Origin: Blattamonas nauphoetae
Taxonomy: Eukaryota; Preaxostyla; Oxymonadida
Direction: 5' to 3'
NCBI GenBank assembly: GCA_033064195.1
Contig: JARBJD010000508.1
Coordinates: 1-39,400 of the forward strand
Length of the DNA stretch: 39,400 bases
The notes under the pieces are model-generated. The model worked only from the letters and a program-made list of their open reading frames with translations, ran no database searches and had not been told where the DNA came from. Made by a program: the position numbers and the translations under genes. Positions 28,950 to 39,400 of the stretch are shown piece after piece (position 1 is the stretch's first letter; the number at the start of each line of letters is the position of its first letter).

Positions 28950-29668
28950 ATCGAATGACAGTCTCCGAGGACCACAGCAAAACTTTGTGGTTGATGCTGG
29001 GGGGATGATCCTTCTGGATTCCGACAGCGATTGATTTCGTACATCTCTCTCCTTCTCCTCATCAAATGCTTCCTCCTCAAACTCCGCATGTTGCTCTCTT
29101 CTTCGTCTCTTCCGATTTGAATGGAGCATTTGGCAGACTAGTCATGAGGTCAGAACATCGAACACCCGTTCAGCAGACTGGTTCTAATCTCCAATGTTGT
29201 TCTCGCTCTCAAACTCGGACTCAGTCTCGAGCGACTGTCGTCAACAGCTGTGATGCAGATGAAGATCCTGTCTCCTGACTCGCGAATATCATGAACTATC
29301 ATCTCCTCATCTGGTTCAGAAAGGAACAAAACCTCGATCACCTTGAGATTGTGGGGCGGGAGGAACGGCGACTGCATGTTGTTCGAGTTGGAGGTGTCAC
29401 CGGCAATGGAGAAGAAAGTGGTCATCGAGTGAGATATGGTGTTTGGACAAACTCACTATTGATCACACAGCGGATTAAGGACTGACAACGAGGAAGAAAG
29501 TTGATAAAATCCACTGGAATCAGAAGCTGCACCATGTATACGTTCAATTGACTACAATCCACTCACCCAGAAGTAGTTCACATTCGGGCTGTCGCTGGGC
29601 ACTGATGCGAGTTTTCGAATGTTCTTGTCGCTTATGCCAGGAGAGGCCTCGCATAATGGAAGTTTGAT
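28950..29668. other. Transposon middle, no assignable gene
   Basis: Only short open stretches occur. On the plus strand, a frame ending in VVDAGGMILLDSDSD at 29034 could be a further transposase tail exon. On the minus strand, 29150-29425 and 28917-29129 encode 91 and 70 residues, the latter highly charged (AEFEEEAFDEEKERDVRNQ). I could not join any of them convincingly. Confidence 0.4.
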
Positions 29669-32600
29669 GCCTCCTCCCCTCATCCGCATCGCAGAATTGA
29701 TCGTTGTCCCTCCTCCCCTCATCCGCATCGCACAAATCAGGTTTGTTCCCTCCTCCCCTCATCCGCATCGCAGAAATCAGGTTTGCTCCCTCCTCCCCTC
29801 ATCCGCATCGCAGAATTGATCGTTGTCCCTCCTTCCCTCATCCGCATCGCACAAATCAGGTTTGTTCCCTCCTCCCCTCATCCGCATCGCAGAAATCAGG
29901 TTTGCTCCCTCCTCCCCTCATCCGCATCGCAGAAAACTTGTTTGCTCCCTCCTCCCCTCATCCGCATCGCAGAAATCAGGTTTGCTCCCTCCTCCCCTCA
30001 TCCGCATCGCAGAATTGATCGTTGTCCCTCCTCCCCTCATCCGCATCGCAGAAATCAGGTTTGTTCCCTCCTCCCTCATCCGCATCGCAGAAATCTTGTT
30101 TGTTCCCTCCTCCCCTCATCCGCATCGCAGAAATCAGGTTTGCTCCCTCCTCCATTCATCCGCATCGCAGAATTGATCGTTGTCCCTCCTCCCCTCATCC
30201 GCATCGCAGAAATCTTGTTTGTTCCCTCCTCCCTCATCCGCTTCGCAGAAATCAGGTTTGCTCCCTCCTCCCTCTCATCCGCATCGCAGAAATCTTGTTT
30301 GTTCCCTCCTCCCCTCATCCGCATCGCAGAAATCAGGTTTGTTCCCTCCTCCTCTCATCCGCATCGCAGAAATCTTGTTTGTTCCCTCCTCCCTCATCCG
30401 CATCGCAGAAATCAGGTTTGCTCCCTCCTCCCTCTCATCCGCATCGCAGAAATCAGGTTTGTTCCCTCCTCCCTCATCCGCATCGCAGAAATCAGGTTTG
30501 CTCCCTCCTCCTCTCATCCGCATCGCAGAATTGATCGTTGTCCCTCCTCCCCTCATCCGCATCGCAGAAACTTGTTTGTTCCCTCCTCCCTCATCCGCAT
30601 CGCAGAAATCAGGTTTGCTCCCTCCTCCTCTCATCCGGATCGCAGAAATCAGGTTTGCTCCCTCCTCCCCTCATCCGCATCGCAGAATTGATCGTTGTCC
30701 CTCCTCCCCTCATCCGCATCGCAGAAAACTTGTTTGTTCCCTCCTCCCTCATCCGCATCGCAGAAATCAGGTTTGCTCCCTCCTCCCCTCATCCGCATCG
30801 CAGAAATCAGGTTTGTTCCCTCCTCCCCTCATCCGCATCGCAGAATTGATCGTTGTCCCTCCTCCCTCATCCGCATCGCAGAAAACTTGTTTGTTCCCTC
30901 CTCCCCTCATCCGCATCGCAGAAATCAGGTTTGCTCCCTCCTCCCTCATCCGCATCGCAGAAAACTTGTTTGTTCCCTCCTCCCCTCATCCGCATCGCAG
31001 AAATCAGGTTTGCTCCCTCCTCCCCTCATCCGCATCGCAGAAATCAGGTTTGCTCCCTCCTCCCCTCATCCGCATCGCAGAAATCTTGTTTGTTCCCTCC
31101 TCCCCTCATCCGCATCGCAGAAATCTTGTTTGTTCCCTCCTCCCCTCATCCGCATCGCAGAAATCAGGTTTGCTCCCTCCTCCCTCATCCGCATCGCAGA
31201 AATCTTGTTTGTTCCCTCCTCCCCTCATCCGCATCGCAGAAATCTTGTTTGTTCCCTCCTCCCCTCATCCGCATCGCAGAAATCAGGTTTGTTCCCTCCT
31301 CCTCTCATCCGCATCGCAGAAATCAGGTTTGTTCCCTCCTCCTCTCATCCGCATCGCAGAAATCTTGTTTGTTCCCTCCTCCCCTCATCCGCATCGCAGA
31401 AGACTTGATCGTTCCCTCCTCCTCATCCGCATCGCAGAAACTTGTTTGTTCCCTCCTCCTCTCATCCGCATCGCAGAAATCAGGTTTGCTCCCTCCCTCA
31501 TCCGCATCGCAGAAATCAGGTTTGTCCCTCCTCCCTCATCCGCATCGCAGAAATCAGGTTTGTTTCCCTCCTCCCCTCATCCGCATCGCAGAAATCAGTT
31601 TGTCCCTCCTCCCTCATCCGCATCGCAGAAATCAGGTTTGTTCCCTCCTCCTCTCATCCGCATCGCAGAAATCTTGTTTGTTCCCTCCTCCCCTCATCCG
31701 CATCGCAGAAATCAGGTTTACTCCCTCCTCCCCATCCGCATCGCAGAAATTGTTTGTTCCCTCCTCCCCTCATCCGCATCGCAGAAATCAGGTTTGTTCC
31801 TCCTCCTCATCCGCATCGCAGAAATCTTGTTTGTTCCCTCCTCCCTCATCCGCATCGCAGAAATCAGGTTTGTTCCCTCCTCCCTCTCATCCGCATCGCA
31901 GAAATCAGGTTTGTTCCCTCCTCCCTCATCCGCATCGCAGAAATCTTGTTTGTTCCCTCCTCCCCTCATCCGCATCGCAGAAATCAGGTTTCCCTCCCTC
32001 CTCATCCGCATCGCAGAAATTGATCGTTTGCTCCCTCCTCCTCTCATCCGCATCGCAGAAATCAGGTTTGTTCCCTCCTCCTCTCATCCGCATCGCAGAA
32101 ATCAGGTTTGCTCCCTCCTCCCCTCATCCGCATCGCAGAAATCAGGTTTGCTCCCTCCTCCCTCATCCGCATCGCAGAAATCAGGTTTGTTCCTCCTCCC
32201 TCATCCGCATCGCAGAAATCTTGTTTGTTCCCTCCTCCCTCATCCGCATCGCAGAAATCAGGTTTGCTCCCTCCTCCCCTCATCCGCATCGCAGAAATCA
32301 GGTTTGTTCCCTCCTCCCCTCATCCGCATCGCAGAAATCTTGGGTTTGTTCCCTCCTCCCCTCATCCGCATCGCAGAAATGATCGTTGTTCCCTCCTCCC
32401 TCATCCGCATCGCAGAAATTGATCGTTTGTCCCTCCTCCCTCATCCGCATCGCAGAAATCAGGTTTGTTCCTCCTCCCTCATCCGCATCGCAGAAATCTT
32501 GTTTGTTCCTCCTCCCTCATCCGCATCGCAGAAATCAGGTTTGTTCCCTCCTCCCTCATCCGCATCGCAGAAATCAGGTTTGTTCCCTCCTCCCCTCATC

Positions 32601-33445
32601 CGCATCGCAGAAATCTTGAGTTTGTTCCCTCCTCCCCTCATCCGCATCGCAGAAATCTGGTTTGTTCCCTCCTCCCCTCATCCGCATCGCAGAAATCCAG
32701 GTTTGTTCCCTCCTCCCTCATCCGCATCGCAGAAATCAGGTTTGTTCCCTCCTCCTCTCATCCGCATCGCAGAAATCAGGGTTTGTTCCCTCCTCCCTCA
32801 TCCGCATCGCAGAATTGATCGTTTGTTCCCTCCTCCCTCATCCGCATCGCAGAAATCAGGTTTGTTCCTCCTCCTCTCATCCGCATCGCAGAAATCTTGT
32901 TTGTTCCCTCCTCCTCTCATCCGCATCGCAGAAATCAGGTTTGCTCCTCCTCCTCTCATCCGCATCGCAGAAAACTTGTTTGTTCCCTCCTCCCTCATCC
33001 GCATCGCAGAAATCAGGTTTGCTCCCTCCTCCTCTCATCCGCATCGCAGAAATTGATCGTTTGTCCCTCCTCCCTCATCCGCATCGCAGAAATTGATCGT
33101 TTGTCCCTCCTCCCTCATCCGCATCGCAGAAATCTTGTTTGTTCCCTCCTCCCTCATCCGCATCGCAGAAATCAGGTTTGCTCCCTCCTCCCCTCATCCG
33201 CATCGCAGAAATCAGGTTTGCTCCCTCCTCCCTCATCCGCATCGCAGAAGACTTGTTTGTTCCCTCCTCCCCTCATCCGCATCGCAGAATTGATCGTTGT
33301 CCCTCCTCCCTCATCCGCATCGCAGAAATCAGGTTTGTTCCTCCTCCCTCATCCGCATCGCAGAAATCAGGTTTGTTCCTCCTCCCCTCATCCGCATCGC
33401 TGGAATCTTCTTTCTTCCCTCCCTTCCTTATCCGCCTCGCCAGAT
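29669..33445. repeat. Large 39-40-bp minisatellite, roughly 95 units
   Basis: The consensus unit has a fixed part (CTCATCCGCATCGCAGAA), a variable part of a few interchangeable types (ATCAGGTTTG, ATCTTGTTTG, AACTTGTTTG, TTGATCGTTG) and a C/T-rich link of changing length (CCCTCCTCCCCTC, CCCTCCTCCCTC, CCCTCCTCCTCTC). The left part is more regular; the right part has more length variants, and the last units decay by 33445. The strand bias is strong: pyrimidine-rich on the plus strand. Frames through it are open only because the unit lacks stops. Confidence 0.95.
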
Positions 33446-33682
33446 TAAAGTTTGTTCCCGAACTGACCTCCATCACCTCCCTCCTCTGCTCTCCTCCCAA
33501 ACCTTCCCCAGATCAAATCCACTGCTGAGCCATGTTTCGGCAATCCGTTTCATCTTGATCCATCGTGTCAATCTGACACTTGACTTGATTGACATGTGCC
33601 GAGATCAAGCTCATTCCCTGTGTCGCTGGATTCATTTTGATGGTTCCTGATCGATGTTCCCATTTTGAATATCATTTCTCAA
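33446..33682. other. Spacer between minisatellite and right transposon end
   Basis: No gene is seen in these 237 bp. Confidence 0.5.
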
Positions 33683-33938
33683 AATTGTGTTGAATCTATT
33701 GAAGATAGTTAGGTTGAATTCACATTGTGCATAATATCCAATCTTTAAGAGCCAATCTTCCTTCTTTTCCCGATGATTTTGATCTGACCCATAAACTGAA
33801 CACACAACCAGTTTAGCAGGTTTTCTCGGGAAGGAGGACTTTTAACTCTATCATTTCACACAGTTCATATTCACCACATCCTCTATCGTTTCAAAGAAAA
33901 TGCCGAATTAGTGACACCGGACTAATTGGTGACACTAC
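33683..33938 (-). repeat. Right inverted repeat of the DNA transposon
   Basis: 256 bp ending GGTGACACTAC before the TA at 33939-33940; mirror copy of 24739-24999. Confidence 0.9.
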
Positions 33939-33940
33939 TA

Positions 33941-34272
33941 TCAGCAAGTCATAATTTCGCTCTTCGTTTGAATCTCATTTTGTCGCCTCATGTGGCAAAA
34001 TATGAACATAAATCAATTAGATGAGAACAGAAGTTTTCATAATTCAACCCTGGATCAGGCCGTAAGAAAAGAGCTGGAATCGTGGTCACGGAAGAGTTAA
34101 AACGGTTTGTCATTGATAGAGGGAGTAATTCCGGATTCAGAAAACAATATCGGTTGTATGATCGTGATACTGCCAAGATTTCGAGGTGTTGAATGCCATT
34201 CTAACAAGATAGAGTCCGAGACTGGAACAAAATTAAAACCATGGTTCGATCTCATCACTTCAGGATACAGCA
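33941..34272. other. Upstream region of host gene, interrupted by the transposon
   Basis: No gene is seen. This 332-bp stretch separates the transposon from the first ATG of the next gene and probably includes its promoter, now cut off from anything further upstream. Confidence 0.5.
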
Positions 34273-37270
34273 ATGTTTAATCGCCAGGAGACTGGTGGAA
34301 CCAATCAATCTCTTAATAGTTCAACTGTTTGCGTGACCAGTCTTTCTTATCTCGTTAGACCAAGGAACAGGAACTTATAAGGAACACCTTCGCTCTCTTC
34401 AAAGAGGATTCCATTCAATGTCTTCTCGATCATCTCCGAGGTTCGTCCATTTCATCTTTGGCTGAACCATATTTTCGTATTTCAGGATCAGAACCAACTG
34501 TGTCTGACGAGAATGTTGGATGGTTCTTAGATGGCTTCTCTGAACCGTTCAGGCAATATTTCATTCCCAACCGTGTTGTGTGCCTCGTTCATCGTTGATT
34601 TTTCAGCATCTGCAGAAGTGTGTCATGGGCTGTCTTTTGATTATTGGTCTGTTTTCATTCTCATCTTCACACTCGCAGTCCAATCCACAATATCCGAAAA
34701 TTGTGAGAATATGTTGGTCAAAGTCCTTTCACAAATCATCGTCGCTCATTCACATGACAACATTCCTGTTAACTCGACAGAAGACGTGTGTTCTTGATCA
34801 TCTCATCATTTTGTCCAGTTCTCCTATTTTGTGTATCAATTCCTTTCACATCGAGTTGGACTGAGGCTGATGCTGAGAACCCTCCAGGAGCACAATTTGA
34901 AGTGGTTTTCGATGGAGTTTCTTGTCGACAGTTGCCAACCTTCCCGAACTCCTTCCGAACACCCCAAATCGTCCTCACTCGACCGACTCCTTCTCAACTC
35001 TGCCATCGACGACATCAACACACGCTTCTCCATCTCCGATCTGTCTCGATATCTCCGCTCCTCCCGATCTTACAGATGAATTTGACCAGGATTCATCAGC
35101 CAGAACCGACCTCGCCTTTGATGTGCTGTTTCTGTCTCTGCTGAGCATTGTGTCGGACGAAGCATTCCACAAACCAGCTCGACACTTCCTGGCCCGCATG
35201 TTTGAGATGTCGGAAGGCGAGTTGGAAAGACTTCTGTTGGAGCGAGAGGTTCGACGTGGAGATTTGGAGATGGATTGGCTGGGCGAGGGAAGAACGAAAG
35301 AAGGCACTCTGTCGTTCGCAGAAGGAGTGTGGATGTTGCTGGGAAGAAGAGAGACAGAATGGGAACGAGACGAAGACACGAACGAGGCAGCCACGGACGA
35401 AGGGAATGAGGGAAACACAGAACAAGAACCCGAAAGTGTGGAGTATCCTCGAACTGTCAGAAGCTCCACGTTTCACGCTCAAACATCAACCCCAACTGTC
35501 TTCCTCCATCGAGTGGCGTGCTTGTTAGTCTCTGCTCTTTTCTCGGCTGCATCCGATTGTCTCCCATCCAACCACAATCCGACTGCATCGACAGACACGA
35601 CACACAACCATCACGACTCGTCTGACGACATTGCGTCTGAATCGAACAATCACAAAATGAATGAATCGCACCTGTTCAGGATCTGTCTGAAACTGACTGG
35701 CTGGCTCCAAACAACTTTTGAGAAATGGAAGTCAGGCTCTGTGTTCACCAAAACAGTCCGGATGGATGTAGAGTCGGCCGTGTCTCTCGTGTTCCTCCTT
35801 CTTCCCCACGCCGACCTCGACTGGCAATGCTTCCTCGTCTTCCTCCTTCACACCTTCTCCCACTTCACCGAAATGGTACCCCGCGTGATCACTCCCGACC
35901 TCGTCCGAAAAGTGGCTCTCTTCTTCGCCCGTCTCACCCCATCGCTCCCACACAAGCTCGTGCGGAGTGTGGAGTACGGTGTGAGGCGGATGTTAGAGGG
36001 AAGATCGCATTCTCAATACGGATGCAGTTTAGAAGAGGCAGCCGAGCTGTGCAGACCGATTCTGGACGACCTGATGAATCGGTTGGAGAGTGAGGTGGAG
36101 GGAAGGAGAGAGATTGCAGCGCAGATTTGGGTGATTGTGTCGTCGAATGACTATCACCTGCTTGACGAGTTCCGACCACGCGTCCATCTTCTCTCTGTCC
36201 TCACCGATGCTACTGACCACGACGAAGCGTTCTTCATCCTTCGTGCCTGCACCAAAACCTTCGCTGAAGCAAAATCCAACTTCCTTGTTCAGCCCCAACT
36301 TCTCTACACACACTCTTCCACCATCCTTCGATTTGGGAAGAAGATGGACAAACCACTGCTGGTGCTCGAGGCGTGGAGACTGCTTCTCCAGATGCTGATG
36401 CTTCTGTATGCACGATTTGAAAATGCAAAAGACGGGAAGAAAGAATTTATGGAGATGTCTGAACAGCTCGTGGTGGAGTTCGTTGCGACGGTGGAGAGAG
36501 CGCTGCTGATCCGAGGACAGTTTGATCAGACATTCGGGAAGGAGGCAGACTACAGCATGTTGTGTCATTTCATGATGTCATCTTACAGCAACTTCCACCC
36601 ACTGTTCCCGCACATCGATTTCTCTCCGCTGATTCTCTCCCTCATTCCTGCCGTCACAGACATACCGCTTCTTTTTGGAAGGAACAAAAATTCAATCTGG
36701 GTTTCGGTTCCTTATCACAATCAGATCACTATTCCTTCCTTCAAACCACCGACTCCGTTCCTCTTCATCCCAACTTCACCTTCATTCCCGACAGAACAAT
36801 CAGTGCTTGACGACATTCTGAACCTCCAGATCAATCGTGCACAGTCAATCCTTCGATCACGTCTGGATATCGACGCATCTGATCAAAGTGAAGAAGAACA
36901 CAGGAACATTCAGATGAGTTACTGCCTCCCCAACCCACTTCGTGTGAAGTTGGCTTTGGAGTTCGCCATCCACGTCCCTCGTCTTCTGCACACATTCATC
37001 CCTTTCGTCAGAGCCAAACAAACCCAGACGGAACCAGGAAACCTCAGACATTGGAGAATACAGTTGTATCACACAGCGAACTCGATCATCTCCAGCTTCA
37101 CTCTAATGCTCCTCACCAGACTTGTAAAAGACCAATTCTGGGGTCGATCGAATTGGCCAATTGGATTTCCAATTTGTCCAATTGGTCAATTCGATCAAAA
37201 ATTGTTACAAGTCCTCCAATTCACTGTTTGTTATGAGCTTTTTTGGGAAAATTTGTTTCAAGAGAAATAG
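34273..37270 (+). CDS. Host gene A, large helical protein of unknown function, several tiny introns
   Basis: Best model: ATG 34273, exons 34273-34332, 34359-34440, 34486-34572, 34607-34785, 34819-35042 and about 35104-37270, joined by GT...AG introns of 26, 45, 34, 33 and about 61 nt. Each junction keeps a protein-like frame (for example SDENVGWFLDGFSEPFRQYF, then SAEVCHGLSFDYW, then FVYQFLSHRVGLRLML). The last donor/acceptor pair is the least certain. The product, near 930 residues, is helix-rich and leucine-rich with an acidic low-complexity stretch (about 35350-35450) and a Ser/Asn/His-rich stretch (about 35560-35660), like a HEAT-type scaffold, but no family is recognised. The 3' end is unsure: the frame may continue through another intron into 37611-38045. 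The TA-inserted transposon lies 335 bp upstream. Confidence 0.65.
37146..37196. repeat. Strong hairpin near the 3' end of host gene A
   Basis: GATCGAATTGGCCAATTGGA (37146-37165) pairs with 37177-37196, with a single mismatch across an 11-nt loop. It follows a GTAAAAGACC donor-like sequence at 37124, so it may lie in an intron. Confidence 0.7.
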
Positions 37271-37577
37271 GTTTGTGGATAAAGAGATGAAGTGGTTGAA
37301 AAGATGATGAAAGGGTCGATCGGACCAGAGAACTACGCTTGATCCTCGGTTGGGGAGAAAGTATAGATCCCAAACAATCTAATCTTACAACATCCGCTGA
37401 GTTAAAGACACAGTTTGACAGAGAATCTTCTTTTTTATTGACTTTTCTCTTTGATCTCCCCCATTTTTCATCTTCAAGTCACGATTCGAGAAATCGTCAG
37501 AAAAGAGTGGTGAAACGGTATAAAAGCGAGTATAAATGACAAAAATATCGTGATGAAGTGGCGATGATCAGATTAGA
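37271..37577. other. Non-coding stretch or long intron
   Basis: There is no convincing reading frame. It contains a T/C-rich tract (about 37428-37475). It may be the rest of an intron beginning near 37124 or an intergenic gap. Confidence 0.4.
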
Positions 37578-37610
37578 GTGACAAGTTGTCCGATTGGACA
37601 TTTCACAAGT

Positions 37611-38045
37611 CTGCTCCTCACAACAGAACATCAATATATCCAACCTTCTCTTCCGGTCGACATCGGTCTCGCCTGTTGGACACTGACAGGAGGACACACG
37701 TCAGACGCAATCCCTCCCACAAATGAGGAAGACAGGAGTCCATCCGAGTCGACTCTGTCGTTCTTCGAGAATCTTCAGTTTGTTGCGATGTGGATGTTGA
37801 ATGGGATGATCGAGTTTCCTTTCTCTCGTCAGTCAAAGAAAATCGACCGCGACCTTCCCATTCTGTGGCAGATGTTCCTCAACTCCATCCTCTTCCACCC
37901 GCCCTTTGATTCATCTTTCGCCCAGACTTCTCAACTGCGTGTGTGTCTTTGGGAGGAAGGCGTGGAGGATGTGGTGGATGCTGTTGGCTGTCTGCTCGAC
38001 AGGTCATTCGGGAACCTGCTTGCTCTGACAACCACATCATCCTGA
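37611..38045 (+). CDS. Probable last exon of host gene A or a small host gene
   Basis: This open frame of about 145 codons ends at TGA 38043-38045. It has clear protein character: LPVDIGLACWTLTGG, then FFENLQFVAMWMLNGMIEFP and LPILWQMFLNSILFH, all helical and similar in style to gene A. No ATG opens the frame, and an acceptor-like TTTCACAAG ends at 37609, so it reads best as a downstream exon. I could not find a donor that makes the join certain. Confidence 0.5.
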   Translation: MLLTTEHQYIQPSLPVDIGLACWTLTGGHTSDAIPPTNEEDRSPSESTLSFFENLQFVAMWMLNGMIEFPFSRQSKKIDRDLPILWQMFLNSILFHPPFDSSFAQTSQLRVCLWEEGVEDVVDAVGCLLDRSFGNLLALTTTSS

Positions 38046-38311
38046 TGTGACTGATGATGGTCTTGATGATCTTGCTTTCTTGGAATGTCTGTTTTCTGGG
38101 GAAGCAACTCGTTTGGCTACTTGATTGTGGGGAGTGGGAAGTTGCGAGCTACGAGACAGTTGTGAGTCAGGTGCTTTTCATTTTGTGGGGAAGCACCTTT
38201 TCTTCTGCTTTGTAAACATTCTGAGTGAAAACGAATAAGAACCAGAATTGAGTAGAATACCATCGAGAAATACGTAATCTGTCCTTCAGAGGTTACTGAA
38301 ACAGTCAGACA
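38046..38311. other. Intergenic gap between host genes
   Basis: 266 bp with no reading frame. TGTGGGGAAGCACCTTTTC at about 38193 echoes TCTGGGGAAGCAACTC at about 38095, a weak short repeat. Confidence 0.4.
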
Positions 38312-39400
38312 ATGTTCAAAAGAGTCCGAAAGTTGATCAAACCAATGGAGATTCCATCACCGGAACTCTTCGTTCATCGAGACTTTTTTGTCGACATTTG
38401 TGGACATTACCTCAACTACTCATCGCATCAAAATACCATGCTTCAAGATCTCCTTGATCTTGTGACTAGTTTGCACGACCATGATCGCCTTCATTCTCGT
38501 TGCGATTTTTTACAGAATCTGATTGGGCCCTTTCAACCTTACTTGATGTGGAGTACATCAAACCTCTTGAGGAATATTGTGAAAAGACACAACCATGTGA
38601 TGTTCCAGAATGTTTCTTTTGATATCATCATTTTCCAGATTACTCTACCGAAATTGTTGTATTTCATTGGTCTGATTATGTTTTCGTCTTCATATTTTCT
38701 CGGTATCGTGATTTTCTTCGATCAGGGAAGTCATCAGAAGGCGAATTGGATCACATCTGTGAATCCTCAATTCCCTCGTTCTTTCTCAGCTGGATGGGAT
38801 CAAATTTGGATGACGATTTGCTCGCTGAAGTTTGCTCCCAGTATTCTTTCACTTTTCTCGTTTCAGATCGGAGAATGCCTCATATTGTGGACTTCCACCC
38901 TTCGATCATCATCCACCTTCCTCGCTCACCACCAAACTCAATTCCTCGCATTTCTCAATGCATTTTGAGAAGAAGTTAAATATTCAACTGTTGAAGATTC
39001 TTTCCCAGTTGTGTTTCTCCCCACATCTCGAATGCTCGAAGATGGTTCTCACCGACCTCTCCACACGAAGTAACTCTGATTTTTCGCACGCACCTTCCTC
39101 GTATCACAATATGCCTTCTGGTTCGGCTGAAACTTCTTCGGCCCTTATCCCGTTCACAACACGACTCTGTTCAACGCTCGCCGCACATGTTTCGCAACTC
39201 AAATCCTCTTCACCGAATCCTCTGATTCAACATCAGCTTTATGTACTCCCTCCCCAACAGTTCCTGACGAATCACCACTTCATACCGGAAACAAAATGTT
39301 AGAAATACTTCATGAAGGAATATCTCTCCTCAATACGCTGAAGATTAGCGTGGATTTCAATGGACTCATCATCTCACAAGGGGTCTATCTTGTCTCTTCT
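38312..39400 (+). CDS. Host gene B, unknown function, partial at window end, tiny introns
   Basis: Best model: ATG 38312, exons 38312-38468, 38516-38611, 38639-38840, 38867-39168 and 39237 onward, with GT...AG introns of 47, 27, 26 and 68 nt. Each join switches to the frame that reads as protein: HRDFFVDICGHYLNYSSH, then LSTLLDVEYIKPLEEYCEK, then VVFHWSDYVFVFIFSRYRDF, then NIQLLKILSQLCFSPHLE, then MLEILHEGISLLNTLKISVD at the window edge. The product is helical, with a Ser-rich stretch around 39090-39140. No domain is recognised. The gene continues beyond 39400. Exon 5 is the least certain join. Confidence 0.58.

Larger units (their letters stand above)
24739..33938. mobile_element. Pogo/Tigger-like DNA transposon, 9.2 kb
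   Basis: It is bounded by inverted repeats (24739-24999 and 33683-33938, near-identical, starting GTAGTGTCACCAATTAG) and flanked by TA on both sides (24737-24738 and 33939-33940), as expected for the Tc1/mariner/pogo superfamily. It encodes a DDE_1-type transposase (25059-28946) and has two very large minisatellites, which account for well over half of its length. Most pogo-like elements are 2-4 kb, so this one is greatly swollen. The close match between its ends suggests recent movement. It has landed exactly at the right edge of the Polinton. Confidence 0.88.

Noticed and set aside
29669-33445. CRISPR array
   Set aside because: The variable parts are a handful of recurring types, not unique spacers, the unit length drifts, no cas genes are present and the setting is a eukaryotic DNA transposon.
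29783-33448. Long proteins (up to 958 codons) across the 39-40-bp minisatellite
   Set aside because: The unit has no stop in several frames, so openness is automatic; the predicted peptides cycle through frames of the same repeat and have no unique domain.
34975-35482. Minus-strand proteins of 128-164 codons opposite host gene A
   Set aside because: They are Ser/Arg-rich shadows of a well-formed plus-strand frame and match no family.
1-39400. Bacterial or phage origin of the window
   Set aside because: Introns, pogo-like TA-flanked transposon, Polinton gene set and lack of operon-style ribosome sites all point to a eukaryotic nucleus, despite the phage-like S74 domain.
1-39400. rRNA or tRNA genes
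   Set aside because: Nothing resembling conserved rRNA segments or a tRNA cloverleaf with a T-loop motif was seen on reading through; weak candidates were not pursued because no tool was available.
1-39400. Alternative genetic code with reassigned stops, as in some oxymonads
   Set aside because: Intact genes end at TAA, TAG and TGA in sensible places, and no reading frame needs a stop codon read as an amino acid.

Overview
This window looks like nuclear DNA of a unicellular eukaryote whose genome is crowded with selfish elements. The standard stop codons fit throughout. The host-type genes at the right end only read as long proteins if very short GT...AG introns (about 26-68 nt) are removed. 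A protist such as an oxymonad (Blattamonas-like) is my best guess. That guess is inference from gene style, tiny introns and Polinton content; no marker gene settles it.

Layout. Bases 1-1420 are poorly coding flank with at most one possible host exon. Bases 1440-4425 are an old, broken Polinton (Maverick) fragment, homologous to the left part of the next element and in the same orientation. Bases 4496-24738 are a young Polinton of about 20.2 kb with near-identical terminal inverted repeats of almost 2 kb. Its parts, in order, are a small repeat protein, a protein-primed family B DNA polymerase, a retrovirus-like integrase carrying a 923-bp foldback insertion, a small coiled-coil protein, an A32/FtsK-type packaging ATPase (minus strand), two unassigned proteins, two small MAPG-starting amphipathic proteins, two paralogous large capsid-like proteins, a small beta-rich protein, and a minus-strand fibre-like protein ending in a Peptidase S74 intramolecular-chaperone domain. 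Nearly every gene starts just after a TTTTTTATTTT-type motif, which looks like a shared element promoter.

Bases 24739-33938 are a 9.2-kb DNA transposon of the pogo/Tigger-like (DDE_1) type. It has about 258-bp inverted repeats, a TA target duplication, and its left end sits exactly against the right end of the Polinton. Its transposase gene has a 32-nt intron. An in-frame minisatellite of 59 ten-residue units (26087-27856) lies inside the catalytic domain, between the first and second catalytic aspartates. A second, unrelated minisatellite of about 39-40 bp period fills 29669-33445.

Bases 33941-39400 are host DNA. Two intron-bearing genes of unknown function follow on the plus strand, starting at 34273 and 38312. 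The second runs off the window. The likely order of events is: old Polinton decayed, young Polinton arrived next to or within it, foldback element landed in the young integrase, and the pogo-like transposon landed at the Polinton edge about 330 bp upstream of a host gene.
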